In this document: positions 28,682 through 38,008 of the stretch, piece after piece
Position numbering within the stretch: the first letter of the stretch is position 1
Layout of the letters: every line of letters begins with the position of its first letter
Assembly: GCA_963849605.1 (NCBI GenBank)
Contig: CAWKHX010000015.1
Coordinates: forward strand, 1-64,000
Direction: 5' to 3'
DNA from: DASPHG01 sp963849605
GTDB taxonomy: Bacteria > Actinomycetota > Thermoleophilia > Solirubrobacterales > Thermoleophilaceae
DNA: 64,000 nucleotides
Program-made: the position numbers and the translations under genes
The notes under the pieces: generated by a model
Database searches by the model: none
Told to the model about the DNA's origin: nothing
Seen by the model: the letters and a program-made list of their open reading frames with translations, nothing else

Positions 28682-29807
28682 GTGAGCGTCAAGCGTCGTC
28701 CCGATACGGGCAAGTGGGAGGTTCGGTGGCGCGAGAACGGCCGCAACCGCTCTCGTTCGTTCCGTCTGAAAGGAGACGCGGAGCGGTGGTGGCTAGAAGT
28801 GGATCGCAGGAAGCGCTTGGGACGCTGGCGGAGCTCACCGCCGCGGACCAGACGCTTGCAGAGTTCGTTCAGGAGTACTGGAAGCTGCATGCGGTTCCAG
28901 TCCTACAGCCGAAGACCCGCGCCGACTACCGACAGGCGTGGGGAAAGCACGCGCACCAGCGACTCGGCGGAGTCAAGCTCCGCGAACTCTCGCCGCGCAG
29001 AATGTCCCTGTTCCTGGCAGAGCTACGGAATGACGGCGTCGGCGAGCCCACGATCCTGAAGACCCTGACGATGCTGCAGAGCGTGTTCGCATCCGCGGTT
29101 GAGTGGGGCGCGTTGCCCGCCAACCCTGTCGCAGCTGTACGCAACCGACCGAGCCAACGCCCCACTCGGGTCGCTAGTCCGTTGCCACCGACGCGGGTCG
29201 AAGCGATTCGTCGCGAGGTCATGCGAGGAACGGCCGACCGCGGGTCCGCAGTGTTGATCTCGGTGCTGGCATACGCCGGCGTACGGCCCGGCGAAGTCCC
29301 TCGCGCTCCGCTGGACGATGTTGGGGATCGCACTCTGCATGTAACGCGGTCGCTCGCGCTCGGCACCGAGAAGGGCACGAAGACAGGCGCGTGGCGGACC
29401 GTCCGCCTGCTGGCGCCGTTAGCTGAGGACCTGGGCAGCTCCGCAAAGGAACAGGCGGCGACGCCCTCGTTTTCCCCCGGCGCGATGGGCGGGTGTGGCA
29501 AGACCATGACTGGCGGAACTGGCGTCGGCGCGTCTTTCAGAAAGCAGCCGCCGCGGAAGGACTTGCAGGAGCGCGTCCGTACGACCTTCGCCATTCCTTC
29601 GTGTCCCTGCTGCTGCAGGAAGGCCAAAGCATCCTCGAGGTTGCGCGGCAAGCCGGCCACTCGCCGCAGACCTGTCTGCGCACGTACGCGCACCTCATCG
29701 ATGAAGTTCGATCGCGCCGAACGGCGGCCAGCGGCGAAGTCATCCGGGAAGCTCGTGGTGAACTCGACGTACGCGAGATGTACGCGGTCGAGGAGACGGC
29801 GGCGTAG
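28682..29807 (+). pseudogene. int: Tyrosine integrase, interrupted by two single-base deletions
   Basis: Site-specific recombinase of the phage integrase family. Starting at GTG 28682, an N-terminal arm-binding part (SVKRRPDTGKWEVRWRENG) leads to a core-binding domain (LAEFVQEYWKLHAVPVLQPK, TRADYRQAWGKHAHQRLGGV). The catalytic domain has the Arg in LAYAGVRPGEV, PYDLRHSFVSLLL, AGHSPQT and the Tyr nucleophile in TCLRTYAHLID. The frame slips near 28820 (GGG where GGGG fits) and near 29440 (again GGG for GGGG). Both slips fall in G runs, so sequencing error or real decay are both possible. It lies 28 bases from attR, the usual position for a tRNA-targeting integrase. Confidence 0.8.
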
Positions 29808-29835
29808 TGCTCAGGCTCGAACCCGCTCTGCGACG

Positions 29836-29882
29836 AAGCCCAGTGCCGGACTCGAACCGGCGACCCCCTCCTTACCATGGAG
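29836..29882 (-). repeat. attR: 47-bp repeat overlapping tRNA-Thr(GGT)
   Basis: Identical over 47 bases to 24495-24541. It covers the tRNA from its anticodon stem to its 3' end plus one base beyond. The block of identity ends inside the anticodon stem, which matches the known use of anticodon-loop to T-arm regions as crossover sites by tyrosine integrases. Confidence 0.88.
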
Positions 29883-29909
29883 GTGCTCTACCAACTGAGC
29901 TAACTGGGC
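29837..29909 (-). tRNA. tRNA-Thr(GGT)
   Basis: 73 bases on the minus strand with a complete cloverleaf: acceptor GCCCAGT/ACTGGGC, D arm GCTC...GAGC, anticodon stem CCTCC/GGAGG around loop ATGGTAA with anticodon GGT (reads ACC), T arm with GGTTCGAGTCC, discriminator T. CCA is not encoded. Its 3' 46 bases belong to the attR repeat, so this functional gene is a host/element hybrid. Confidence 0.95.
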
Positions 29910-29934
29910 GCTGTCACCGGCATTCGCCGGCTAG

Positions 29935-30016
29935 TGGCGGGAGCAGGATTCGAACCTGCGTAGGCATAGCCAATCGGTTTACAGCCGATCTCCTTTAACC
30001 ACTCGGACATCCCGCC
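29935..30016 (-). tRNA. tRNA-Tyr(GTA)
   Basis: 82 bases on the minus strand with acceptor GGCGGGA/TCCCGCC, anticodon stem ATCGG/CCGAT around CTGTAAA (anticodon GTA), a long variable arm as expected for bacterial tRNA-Tyr, T arm GCAGGTTCGAATCCTGC and discriminator A. CCA is not encoded. It lies 25 bases upstream of tRNA-Thr(GGT) and downstream of the sigma factor gene. Confidence 0.95.
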
Positions 30017-30062
30017 GGGATATCTGGCGCCAGTCTAGAACGCGAGTTCGCAGACGAGTCGT

Positions 30063-31241
<1,179 letters not shown>

Positions 31242-31361
31242 CCCCTCGCTCCTATGTGTGACGCGGTTGCAGCGGTCCCCACTGGGTCCCGCCCTCTCCT
31301 GACCATCGTCTGCTGTCACTTCCGCAGCAATTGCCGCGAGGGGCTGCGCCTCATCGGTGGA

Positions 31362-31390
31362 GCCAGTGGCCCGGGCGTCTAACCACTGGC
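31362..31390 (-). promoter_or_regulatory. Inverted repeat upstream of the sigma factor
   Basis: GCCAGTGG (31362-31369) and CCACTGGC (31383-31390) form a perfect 8-base inverted repeat with a 13-base spacer. On the minus strand a -10-like TATAGT (31392-31397) sits immediately upstream, so the repeat would overlap the transcription start of sigA. No good -35 is seen. It could be an operator or a leader hairpin. Confidence 0.4.
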
Positions 31391-31462
31391 CACTATAGAG
31401 CGGAAACATCTGTTTAGGCGGTCCGGCCGGAACTACGGGAAACGCCCGCATCCTCCGATCGG

Positions 31463-31894
31463 ATGACCAGGATGTTCCCCCGAATCTCTCAAGACGCCGC
31501 GATAGTCCTTGGGCTTGCCGGGACGTCTGTTCTACACGCGCGCGACGAGTACGACGCCGCGGAGCGGTGGGTGCGCGTGATGCGGCTCTACGGGTTGGTC
31601 GGAGCCGCGATGCAGGCGTTGGGCGTTGGCGAGACGCCGATCGACACGGCGGCCGCCGAGCCGGAGATGCGGCACAAGCCGGACAAGGTTCCCGGCGCCG
31701 AGGAGGTCACCGAGCGGTCGCGCGACATGGCGCTCCACCGCGGTGCCCCCGCCGTCGGCACGATCGACGTGCTGTTCGCCTGCTTCGACCTGTATGGGCC
31801 GGCGTTCGAGCGTGCGCTCTACGTCCGCGGCACGGGCCGCGACGAGCTGCTCGAGCGGATCGCCTACGAGGTCGAGCGCGTCCCCGTCGACTGA
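31463..31894 (+). CDS. Hypothetical soluble protein
   Basis: 143 residues from the ATG at 31463 (a second ATG at 31472 is equally good; no strong ribosome site decides). Mostly helical and hydrophilic: LHARDEYDAAERWVRVMRLY, EPEMRHKPDKVPGAEEVTE, then TIDVLFACFDLYGPAFERAL and TGRDELLERIAYEVERV. No signal peptide, no membrane segment and no family recognised. It is divergent from sigA and its end overlaps the convergent pgsA by 31 bases. Confidence 0.55.
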   Translation: MTRMFPRISQDAAIVLGLAGTSVLHARDEYDAAERWVRVMRLYGLVGAAMQALGVGETPIDTAAAEPEMRHKPDKVPGAEEVTERSRDMALHRGAPAVGTIDVLFACFDLYGPAFERALYVRGTGRDELLERIAYEVERVPVD

Positions 31895-32446
31895 TCGAGC
31901 CGCCGCCGGCGCGACTCGTCGATCCGCTTGCGGAAGTTGAGGAAGTAGTCGGCTCCGGAGATCAGCGTGATCGTCGACCGCCGCGTAGACGAGCGCCTGC
32001 ACCCACGCCGTCCCTGAGTCGTCGACCGCGATCAGGGCCATCACCATCGCCACCTGGAGGATCGTCTTCGCCTTCCCGAGCAGGCTGGCCGGGATGACGA
32101 TGCCCTGCTGGCCCGCGGCTACGCGCAGCCCGCTGACCGCAAACTCGCGCGCGATGATCACCATTGCGACCCAGGCTGCAACGCGGTCGAGCGACACGAG
32201 CGAGATCAGCGCCGCGGCGATCAGGAGCTTGTCCGCGATCGGGTCCATCACCTTCCCGAACGTCGTGACCGCCTCGCGCGAGCGCGCGATGTAACCGTCC
32301 AGGCCGTCGGTCAACGCCGCGATCGCGAACACGATCGCCGCGATCGTGTCGCCGTTCGGCGTCTCGTCGAGCAGCGCGACGACGAGCACCGGCACGAGCA
32401 TGATCCGCACCAGCGTGAGGACATTCGGGACGTTGAGCGGAAACAC
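31864..32446 (-). CDS. pgsA: CDP-diacylglycerol-glycerol-3-phosphate phosphatidyltransferase, one frameshift
   Basis: Integral membrane enzyme of phosphatidylglycerol synthesis. The CDP-alcohol phosphotransferase motif D(G)..AR...G...D...D is complete (DGLDGYIARSREAVTTFG, then KVMDPIADKLL), and PLNVPNVLTLVRIMLVPVLV is the usual N-terminus. The frame breaks near 31976 by one extra base: the sequence leaves WVQALVYAAV and continues correctly in the next frame as ITLISGADYFLNFRKRIDES to TAG at 31864. This is probably a sequence error, since the rest is intact and the enzyme is normally indispensable. Confidence 0.85.
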
Positions 32447-32511
32447 AGGATTACGTGAGCTGGATGCTCACAGGGATCACAGAACGCGGGGCCGGATGCC
32501 CCGCGGAGCTA

Positions 32512-32784
32512 TCACCTTACGCGGCGGTCCAGCACGAAGAATCCGATCGACGACCCGAGCGGCCCGGCGGGCGACACCGTCGCGGCGAGCAGCGGCCACG
32601 GGAAGATGCCCCGCACACACCCGTTCGCGACGAGCAGGCAGAGCGCGATCCAGCCGAAGCCGTGACACCAGCCGAGCACGGTCTTGAGCTCAGGGTCGAT
32701 GCCCCCGATCCACACCACGAGCAGGGACGTGAACAGCGCGAGCTCGAAGTACGAGAACGCCCGCACGCGCCGGTAGTAGGTCAC
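32512..32784 (-). CDS. Small integral membrane protein, DUF3817-like
   Basis: 90 residues from a GTG at 32784 that overlaps the upstream stop by four bases. Three membrane helices are visible (FELALFTSLLVVWIGGI, HGFGWIALCLLVANGC, WPLLAATVSPAGPLGSSIGF). The pattern of VRAFSYFE at the start and FxxHGxGWIAL in the middle fits the DUF3817 family of unknown function. It is translationally coupled to the TVP38-like gene, which suggests a membrane pair. Confidence 0.7.
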   Translation of the reverse strand: MTYYRRVRAFSYFELALFTSLLVVWIGGIDPELKTVLGWCHGFGWIALCLLVANGCVRGIFPWPLLAATVSPAGPLGSSIGFFVLDRRVR

Positions 32785-33428
32785 GCCGGCCTCTCCGCCG
32801 CGAGCTGGTGCCGAGCGACGAGCCCCCCGCCGACCGCCATCACGACCAGGAGCGCGATCGCGACCTTCGCCTCCGTCGACCCGAGGTCGTCGAGGCTCCC
32901 GCCGAGCGCCACCCACGCGAACGACCTGGGAGCCGCTCCGAGCGCCGTCCCGGCGGCCATCGCGCGCACCTTCAAGCGGGTCAGCCCCGCTCCGTAGTTC
33001 ACGAGGTTGTACGGAATCGCCGGCGCGAGGCGCATGTAGAAGACGGCCCAGAAGCCGCGTTCCTCGATGAACCGGTCGAACCGCTTGACGCGCTCGGGGA
33101 GCAGTTGCTCGGCGGCGTCGCCGGCGAGGTAGCGCGAGATCGACATCTGCATCACGGCGCCGAGCACGATGAAGGCGAGCGCGACGGCCGTACCCGCCGC
33201 CGTGCCAAACAGCAGGCCGGCCGCCCCTGCGAGGACCGGACCGGGGACGAACAGGCATAGGCCGCACGCGGCCGCGGGGATGAAGACGAGCGGTCCCGCC
33301 CATCCGAGCCCGTCGCCCCAGTCGCGCACCTCCTCAGCGCTCGGTAGCCCGCCGGTCACCGTCGCGACGACGAACAGTCCGAAAACCGTCGTCGCAAAGA
33401 CAGCGAGTCGCAGCCGGGCGCGTTCCAC
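32781..33428 (-). CDS. TVP38/TMEM64 (DedA-related) membrane protein
   Basis: 215 residues, several membrane helices, with the SNARE-associated/VTT domain: FVPGPVLAGAAGLLFGTAAG, the amphipathic FDRFIEERGFWAVFYMRLAP and AIPYNLVNYGAGLTRLKV. Members are thought to act as lipid scramblases or in membrane homeostasis; a specific role cannot be read from sequence. ATG start at 33428. First gene of a two-gene unit with the DUF3817-like protein. Confidence 0.85.
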   Translation of the reverse strand: MERARLRLAVFATTVFGLFVVATVTGGLPSAEEVRDWGDGLGWAGPLVFIPAAACGLCLFVPGPVLAGAAGLLFGTAAGTAVALAFIVLGAVMQMSISRYLAGDAAEQLLPERVKRFDRFIEERGFWAVFYMRLAPAIPYNLVNYGAGLTRLKVRAMAAGTALGAAPRSFAWVALGGSLDDLGSTEAKVAIALLVVMAVGGGLVARHQLAAERPA

Positions 33429-33453
33429 GCGCCGGAGAGTACGTGGCCGGTTC

Positions 33454-35019
33454 TCAGGTCTTGAAGCGGATGACAGGCGACCGCGCGAGACGTACGCCGA
33501 ACGCGTGGTACCCCGCGCGCAGTTGGCACGACGCCTTCGTGCGGGGCCTGATCCGTTGGGCGTATTCCCCGGCGCGGCTCAGGTCCACCTTGCGCGTGAT
33601 GCTCCGGCGCCAGTTGTCGCCTCCGCGCGCTGCACACCTGAGGCTGAGCTCGACGTGGCCGCGGCGGGCGTTCGACACTTGTCCCACCACTTCGAACCTC
33701 GCGCGCGTGCTCGGCGCGACGCCGTCGAGCCTCACGAGCTTGATGTCGATCGTGCGGCTGCTCGAGACGACCGGGTCCTCCTCGTCCTCCTCGTCCTCCT
33801 CGTACGCGGGGTCGGCCGTGGGCTCGTCAGCCGGCTCCGGCTCCGGCTCGGGCGTCGGCTCGGGGTCGGGCGTCGGGCCCGGGTCGGGCGTCGGCTCAGG
33901 CACGGGCGTCGGCTCAGGCGCCGGTGGAGGTGGCGGCGGAGGTGGAGGCGGAGGCGGAGGCGGCGTGCCGTACTCATACGTGCAGCCGACGCTCCCCGGC
34001 GTGTAGCTCTTGAACGCGTTGTAGGCGAGCTTCTTCGAGAAGTCCGTGCGCACGAGCCCGAGCTGGCCGAGCCACGTGTCCGCGTTGTTGAACCGGTTGC
34101 GGTACAGGTACCAAATCGCCACGTCCACGTAGGGGTCCTGCTCGACACACTGCATCGCGCGCGTGTAGTAAGCGGCCTGCGTGCTCTCCGAGACTCCCTG
34201 GTCGACGAGCGTGTTCGTCGACCAGCCGAACTCGGTGAACCACAGCGGCTTGTCGTCGCCGTTGGCGAGCATCACGCTGCGGACCTCCCGGTAGGCAGCG
34301 AACGACGTCACCGCGAGACGCCCGTCGCTCTCGAGCCAGGTGCGCTCCGGTGGAAGGTTCGCCGCGGTCGGATACGGATGGGTCGCCATGACGTCGTAGT
34401 AGTCGCCGAGGTTGGGCTCCGCCGCATACGACTGCTCGATGAAGCGGTAGTCGTTGTGGGAGACGCCGCCGTAGACGACGAGGGCGCTCGGATCGACGTG
34501 CTTGACGGCGGGGTAGGCCGCCTTCAGCAGCCGCGCGTAGCCGGACGGGCTCGGCCCGGTGCTCCAGAAGGCGCTGCTGTTCTGCTCGTTCCAGATCTCC
34601 CAGGCGTCGATCTTGTCGCCCCAGCGCGTGGCCGCGAAGCGCAGGAAGTCCGCGTAGTCATCGGGGTCGACCGGTGGCGAGTCGGGGTTCGTCCGGCCCG
34701 ACGCCCACTGCGGGGACGTGTGCACCGTCACGATGACGTTGGCGCCCGTGGCCGCCGCGTTCGCGAAGGCCGTGTCGTAGCGGTCCAGCATGCTGTACGA
34801 GCCCTTGCCGCTCTGCTCGATCTCGCCCCAGGACATCGTCAGGCGCATCCAGTTCGCACCCAGGTCCTGCACACCCGCAACCGTCTTGCTTCGCTTGTTG
34901 CCGTTCAGGCCCGAGGTGAGGTCCGTCTGAACACCCTTTTGGGCCGCCGACGCTGGCACGGCCAGGGCCGCGAAGAGAACGAGGGTGGCGAACGTGAACC
35001 GGCGATGCCTCGGGTTCAT
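33454..35019 (-). CDS. Secreted clan-A glycoside hydrolase with Pro-rich linker
   Basis: 521 residues. A signal peptide (RHRRFTFATLVLFAALAVP, cut after ASA) is followed by a TIM-barrel hydrolase of the cellulase/GH39-like group. The acid/base Glu is in WEIWNEQN and the nucleophile Glu in PLWFTEFGWS, the two-Glu layout of retaining clan A enzymes. Residues ~350-420 are a linker of 14 prolines, repeats of PEPTPxP and an acidic stretch (EEDEEDEED). A C-terminal ~110-residue beta-rich domain follows, perhaps for surface binding. The start is the ATG at 35019 because it opens the signal peptide. The sugar substrate is unknown. Confidence 0.85.
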   Translation of the reverse strand: MNPRHRRFTFATLVLFAALAVPASAAQKGVQTDLTSGLNGNKRSKTVAGVQDLGANWMRLTMSWGEIEQSGKGSYSMLDRYDTAFANAAATGANVIVTVHTSPQWASGRTNPDSPPVDPDDYADFLRFAATRWGDKIDAWEIWNEQNSSAFWSTGPSPSGYARLLKAAYPAVKHVDPSALVVYGGVSHNDYRFIEQSYAAEPNLGDYYDVMATHPYPTAANLPPERTWLESDGRLAVTSFAAYREVRSVMLANGDDKPLWFTEFGWSTNTLVDQGVSESTQAAYYTRAMQCVEQDPYVDVAIWYLYRNRFNNADTWLGQLGLVRTDFSKKLAYNAFKSYTPGSVGCTYEYGTPPPPPPPPPPPPPPAPEPTPVPEPTPDPGPTPDPEPTPEPEPEPADEPTADPAYEEDEEDEEDPVVSSSRTIDIKLVRLDGVAPSTRARFEVVGQVSNARRGHVELSLRCAARGGDNWRRSITRKVDLSRAGEYAQRIRPRTKASCQLRAGYHAFGVRLARSPVIRFKT

Positions 35020-35154
35020 GGGGGTGGGAGTGGGTTGGGTTGTGGGCAGGGCGCAACGAATCGCTCGAGCGCCTCTAAGGCCTAATTTCGACTTTCCGCG
35101 CGTGCGCCGGGAATTTGGCGCCACTCGCGTGGACGGATGTCTGAGGCGGCCTGG

Positions 35155-36255
35155 CTAGTTCGACTCGGACTCGGGCAGCTCGGCGTGGAAGCGGCCGCTG
35201 CTGCGCTTGTGCTTGCGAGTCATCAGCGCCAGGTCGGCGGAAGCGAGCAGGTCCGACGCCTGCATGTGCGAAGCGAGCTCCGCGGTGCCCCAGGCGAGCG
35301 TCTGCGGATCGCCGCCCGGCCGGATGCACGAGGCCACGATGCTGGCCGACACGCGCTCGGCGACCTTCTCCGCGACGTCCTGCTCGACGCCCGGCAGGAG
35401 GACGGCGAACTCGTCGCCACCCCAGCGGTAGCACGCGTCGGCGTCGCGAACGGCGGCGCGCATCGCCGCCGCGGCGGTGCGCAGCAGCTCGTCGCCGTTC
35501 AGGTGCCCGAACGAGTCGTTGATCTCCTTGAAGTCGTCGAGGTCGGCGACGATCACGCTGAGGGGCTCCGCGTTCAGCCGGGCGCGGTCTACCGCGCGGT
35601 CGAGCCGCTCGTCGAACGCGCGCCGGTTGCCGAGCCCGGTCAGCGGGTCGAGCCGCGCCTGGCGCTTCGCCTGCTTCTCGTCGGCCATGAGGTCCGCTCG
35701 CTGCATCCGCACGCTTGTCGTCCAGGCGCACGCCATCATCGTCAGCGCCGACCAGATCACGAGCCGCAGTGCCATGTCGCCGGCGAAGACGCCCGACCAG
35801 TCGTCGTAGAAGAACGGCAGGCACGCCAGGACGGCCGACGCCCCGATGATGCCGAGCGTCCGGCGCGGCGGATGCGACGCGCCGGCGACGCCCATCCAGA
35901 GCAGGAAGAGCGTGGTGTACGGGGAGTCGCTCCCGTCCGAGAGCCATACGACGAGGGCGACGCAGACGAGTCCCGCGTAGTGCAGAGCGAGCGCCGCGTC
36001 CGGGTTGAAGTCGGTCGTGCGACCGAGCCGCAGCCCGACCAGAACGAGCCCGCCGACGATGATGCAGAGGATCGACCAGCCGATCGGCGCGGCGACCGGC
36101 CCGTCCGGCGGCGACAGCGGTGCGAGGACGGCGACCACGAGCGCGGTGAGGAAGACCGTCGCCTCCGTCACGCGCCGGACGACGTCCATGTCCGCGCCGC
36201 GGTAGCCCCCGCGTGTGAGGAACGACGTCATGCGCGTGACCCTGTGCGCGCTCAT
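35155..36255 (-). CDS. Membrane diguanylate cyclase (GGDEF)
   Basis: 366 residues. About six membrane helices in the first 180 residues form an N-terminal sensor of unknown ligand, then a GGDEF domain synthesises cyclic di-GMP. DPLTGLGNRRAFDERLDRAV, VIVADLDDFKEINDSFGH and the active site YRWGGDEFAVLLPG are intact. RDAD five residues before GGDEF is the RxxD inhibitory site, so product inhibition is predicted. The ATG overlaps the stop of the HD-GYP gene by four bases, giving a synthesis-degradation pair. Confidence 0.92.
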   Translation of the reverse strand: MSAHRVTRMTSFLTRGGYRGADMDVVRRVTEATVFLTALVVAVLAPLSPPDGPVAAPIGWSILCIIVGGLVLVGLRLGRTTDFNPDAALALHYAGLVCVALVVWLSDGSDSPYTTLFLLWMGVAGASHPPRRTLGIIGASAVLACLPFFYDDWSGVFAGDMALRLVIWSALTMMACAWTTSVRMQRADLMADEKQAKRQARLDPLTGLGNRRAFDERLDRAVDRARLNAEPLSVIVADLDDFKEINDSFGHLNGDELLRTAAAAMRAAVRDADACYRWGGDEFAVLLPGVEQDVAEKVAERVSASIVASCIRPGGDPQTLAWGTAELASHMQASDLLASADLALMTRKHKRSSGRFHAELPESESN

Positions 36256-37907
36256 CGGAGCGCCCTCGAAACCCGAGCGCCGAGCGAGTCGCCGGAGCGG
36301 TCGTCCCGGTCGAGCAGCTTCACGAACAGTTCCACAACGTCTGCGTCGAACTGGGTGCCGGCGTAGCGTCTGAGCTCGGCCCGCGCCTCCGTCTCGGGCA
36401 TCGCCGGCCGGTACACGCGGTCGTTCGTCATCGCCTCGTACGCGTCCGCGACGGCGAGGATGCGCGCTTGGAGCGGAATCTGCTCAGCGGAGAGGCCGAT
36501 CGGGTAGCCCTGTCCGTCGGGGCGCTCGTGATGAGCGAGGACCCACCCGGCGACGTCGTCGAAGTGCGCGCCCTGGAGGATGCGCGCGCCGAGCTCGGGG
36601 TGCTTGCGCATCTCGGCCCACTCGTGCGGCTCGAGCGCGGCCGGCTTCTTGAGGATCGAGTCGGGAATCCCGATCTTGCCGATGTCGTGCAGCACGCCGG
36701 CCAGATGCATGCGCTCGACCTCCTCGTCGCTCATGCCCATCTCCACCGCGATCGAGCGCGTGTAGCGCCCGACGAGCTGCGAGTGGCGCGCGGTGCCGGA
36801 GTCGCGCATGTCGAGCGTCTCCGCCAAGACCAGCACGGCGGCAAGGTGGCCCTCCTCGACGGCGGCCTGGCGGCTCTGCTCGCCCAGCAGGTTGGCGGCG
36901 ATCTCGCGGTTGAAGATCACCGTGCGATCGCGGCCGAGCGCCTTCGCGGCGAACACGGCACGGTCCGCCCCGGTCAGGAGCTCCTCGACCGTCGCGCCGT
37001 GCTTCGGATAGCTCGCGACGCCGAGCGAGACGGTGAGGCCGTTCTGGGCGAACGCCTCCCGCACCTCGCGGCGGAGCCTGTCGGCGAGCACGTAGGCACC
37101 GTGCTCGTCGGTGTCCGGAGCGATCAGCGCGAACTCCTCGCCGCTGATGCGCGCCGCGACGTCGATCCGCCGCTTGCCCTCCTGCAGGACCGTGGCGATC
37201 GCCTTGAGCGCGCGGTCGGATGCGCTATGGCCGTGCTGCTCGTTGAAGTCCTGGAAGCGGTCGATGTCGACGACCACGATGCTGACGGTGCGGTCGCTGC
37301 GCCTAGCCCGCTCGAGCTCGAGCTCGGCGACTTCGTGAAGCCCGCGCCTGTTCAGCAGACCCGTGTGCGCGTCTGTCCGAGCGGCGTCGGCGAGCCGGTC
37401 GATGAGCCGCCTGACGCGCACGCGCATCGTCGCGACCATCCCGGTGCCGATGCCGACCACGGCGACTGTCCCGAGCCACAGCTCGAGCGCGCCCTCCTGG
37501 CCCCACATGACGAAGCCGTACGCGGCGGCGACGAGCGCCACCTGCCCAACGGCCCACCAGCGGTTCAGGAACAGGCCGGCCTGGAGGCCGACGGCGACGT
37601 AGAAGATCGACCACACGCTCTGCGTCGGATCGGCAAAGAACTCGACCGCGTATGTCACGAGGATGGTCGCGAGCGCGAGCGCCGCGGGTGTGGCCCATGT
37701 CGGCAGGCGGTCCTCGGCTCGCAGGCAGAGCAGTCCGACGGCGTACGCGAGCGCGATAAGGGAGAGGAGGCCCGTCTCGTTCGTGTGGGCCGAGTTCGGG
37801 ATGATCGTCAGCACGAGCGCGACCGTCGCCCCGCCGACGAAGGCGTAGCCGAGGGAGCGCGCAAGCGAGGCCGGACTCGGCAGCGAGTCGTTCGGAGCCT
37901 GGGTCAT
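36252..37907 (-). CDS. Membrane GGDEF-HD-GYP cyclic-di-GMP protein
   Basis: 551 residues from the ATG at 37907. Residues 1-~180 form several membrane helices, followed by a GGDEF-type domain (AHTGLLNRRGLHEVAELELE, VVVDIDRFQDFNEQHGHSAS) whose active site reads ISGEEFALIAP: Ser replaces the first Gly, so cyclase activity is doubtful. The C-terminal HD-GYP domain is complete (LAGVLHDIGKIGIPD, HPELGARIL, HHERPDGQGYP), so the protein is most likely a cyclic-di-GMP phosphodiesterase. It is co-translated with the downstream diguanylate cyclase. Confidence 0.9.
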   Translation of the reverse strand: MTQAPNDSLPSPASLARSLGYAFVGGATVALVLTIIPNSAHTNETGLLSLIALAYAVGLLCLRAEDRLPTWATPAALALATILVTYAVEFFADPTQSVWSIFYVAVGLQAGLFLNRWWAVGQVALVAAAYGFVMWGQEGALELWLGTVAVVGIGTGMVATMRVRVRRLIDRLADAARTDAHTGLLNRRGLHEVAELELERARRSDRTVSIVVVDIDRFQDFNEQHGHSASDRALKAIATVLQEGKRRIDVAARISGEEFALIAPDTDEHGAYVLADRLRREVREAFAQNGLTVSLGVASYPKHGATVEELLTGADRAVFAAKALGRDRTVIFNREIAANLLGEQSRQAAVEEGHLAAVLVLAETLDMRDSGTARHSQLVGRYTRSIAVEMGMSDEEVERMHLAGVLHDIGKIGIPDSILKKPAALEPHEWAEMRKHPELGARILQGAHFDDVAGWVLAHHERPDGQGYPIGLSAEQIPLQARILAVADAYEAMTNDRVYRPAMPETEARAELRRYAGTQFDADVVELFVKLLDRDDRSGDSLGARVSRALR

Positions 37908-38008
37908 CTCCGTGCTCCTCAGCTGGTGCGCAGCCGAGGATGCCGGGCCATGCAACTTCACACGCGCGATATCGGTGCCCCGCGAAGGGCGCTTTAACCC
38001 CAGAACGG

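Larger units (their letters stand above)
24495..29882 (+). mobile_element. Integrated Rep/integrase element in tRNA-Thr(GGT), 5.4 kb, decaying
   Basis: The element lies between two identical 47-base direct repeats derived from tRNA-Thr(GGT). It holds a replication-initiator-like gene, a small lipoprotein gene, remnants of a membrane-protein gene and a HEPN-type gene, a ribbon-helix-helix-like and an excisionase-like remnant, and a tyrosine integrase gene next to the right repeat. Rep plus Int without an FtsK-like translocase or relaxase suggests an integrated plasmid rather than a conjugative element. Several genes are frameshifted, so it is probably immobile now. The intact tRNA at the right end is rebuilt from the host 5' half and the element-borne 3' half. 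Confidence 0.85.

Noticed and set aside
28682..29898. Three separate integrase genes
   Set aside because: The three frames are consecutive parts of one integrase; joining them with single G insertions in GGG runs restores the normal order of motifs.
33781..33965. CRISPR-like or satellite repeats
   Set aside because: The short repeats encode the proline and PEPTP/acidic linker of the glycoside hydrolase; there are no spacers of constant length.
33169..35085. 638-codon plus-strand open frame opposite the glycoside hydrolase
   Set aside because: Composition is dominated by Arg and Val and it mirrors the proline linker; the minus-strand protein has a signal peptide and catalytic motifs.
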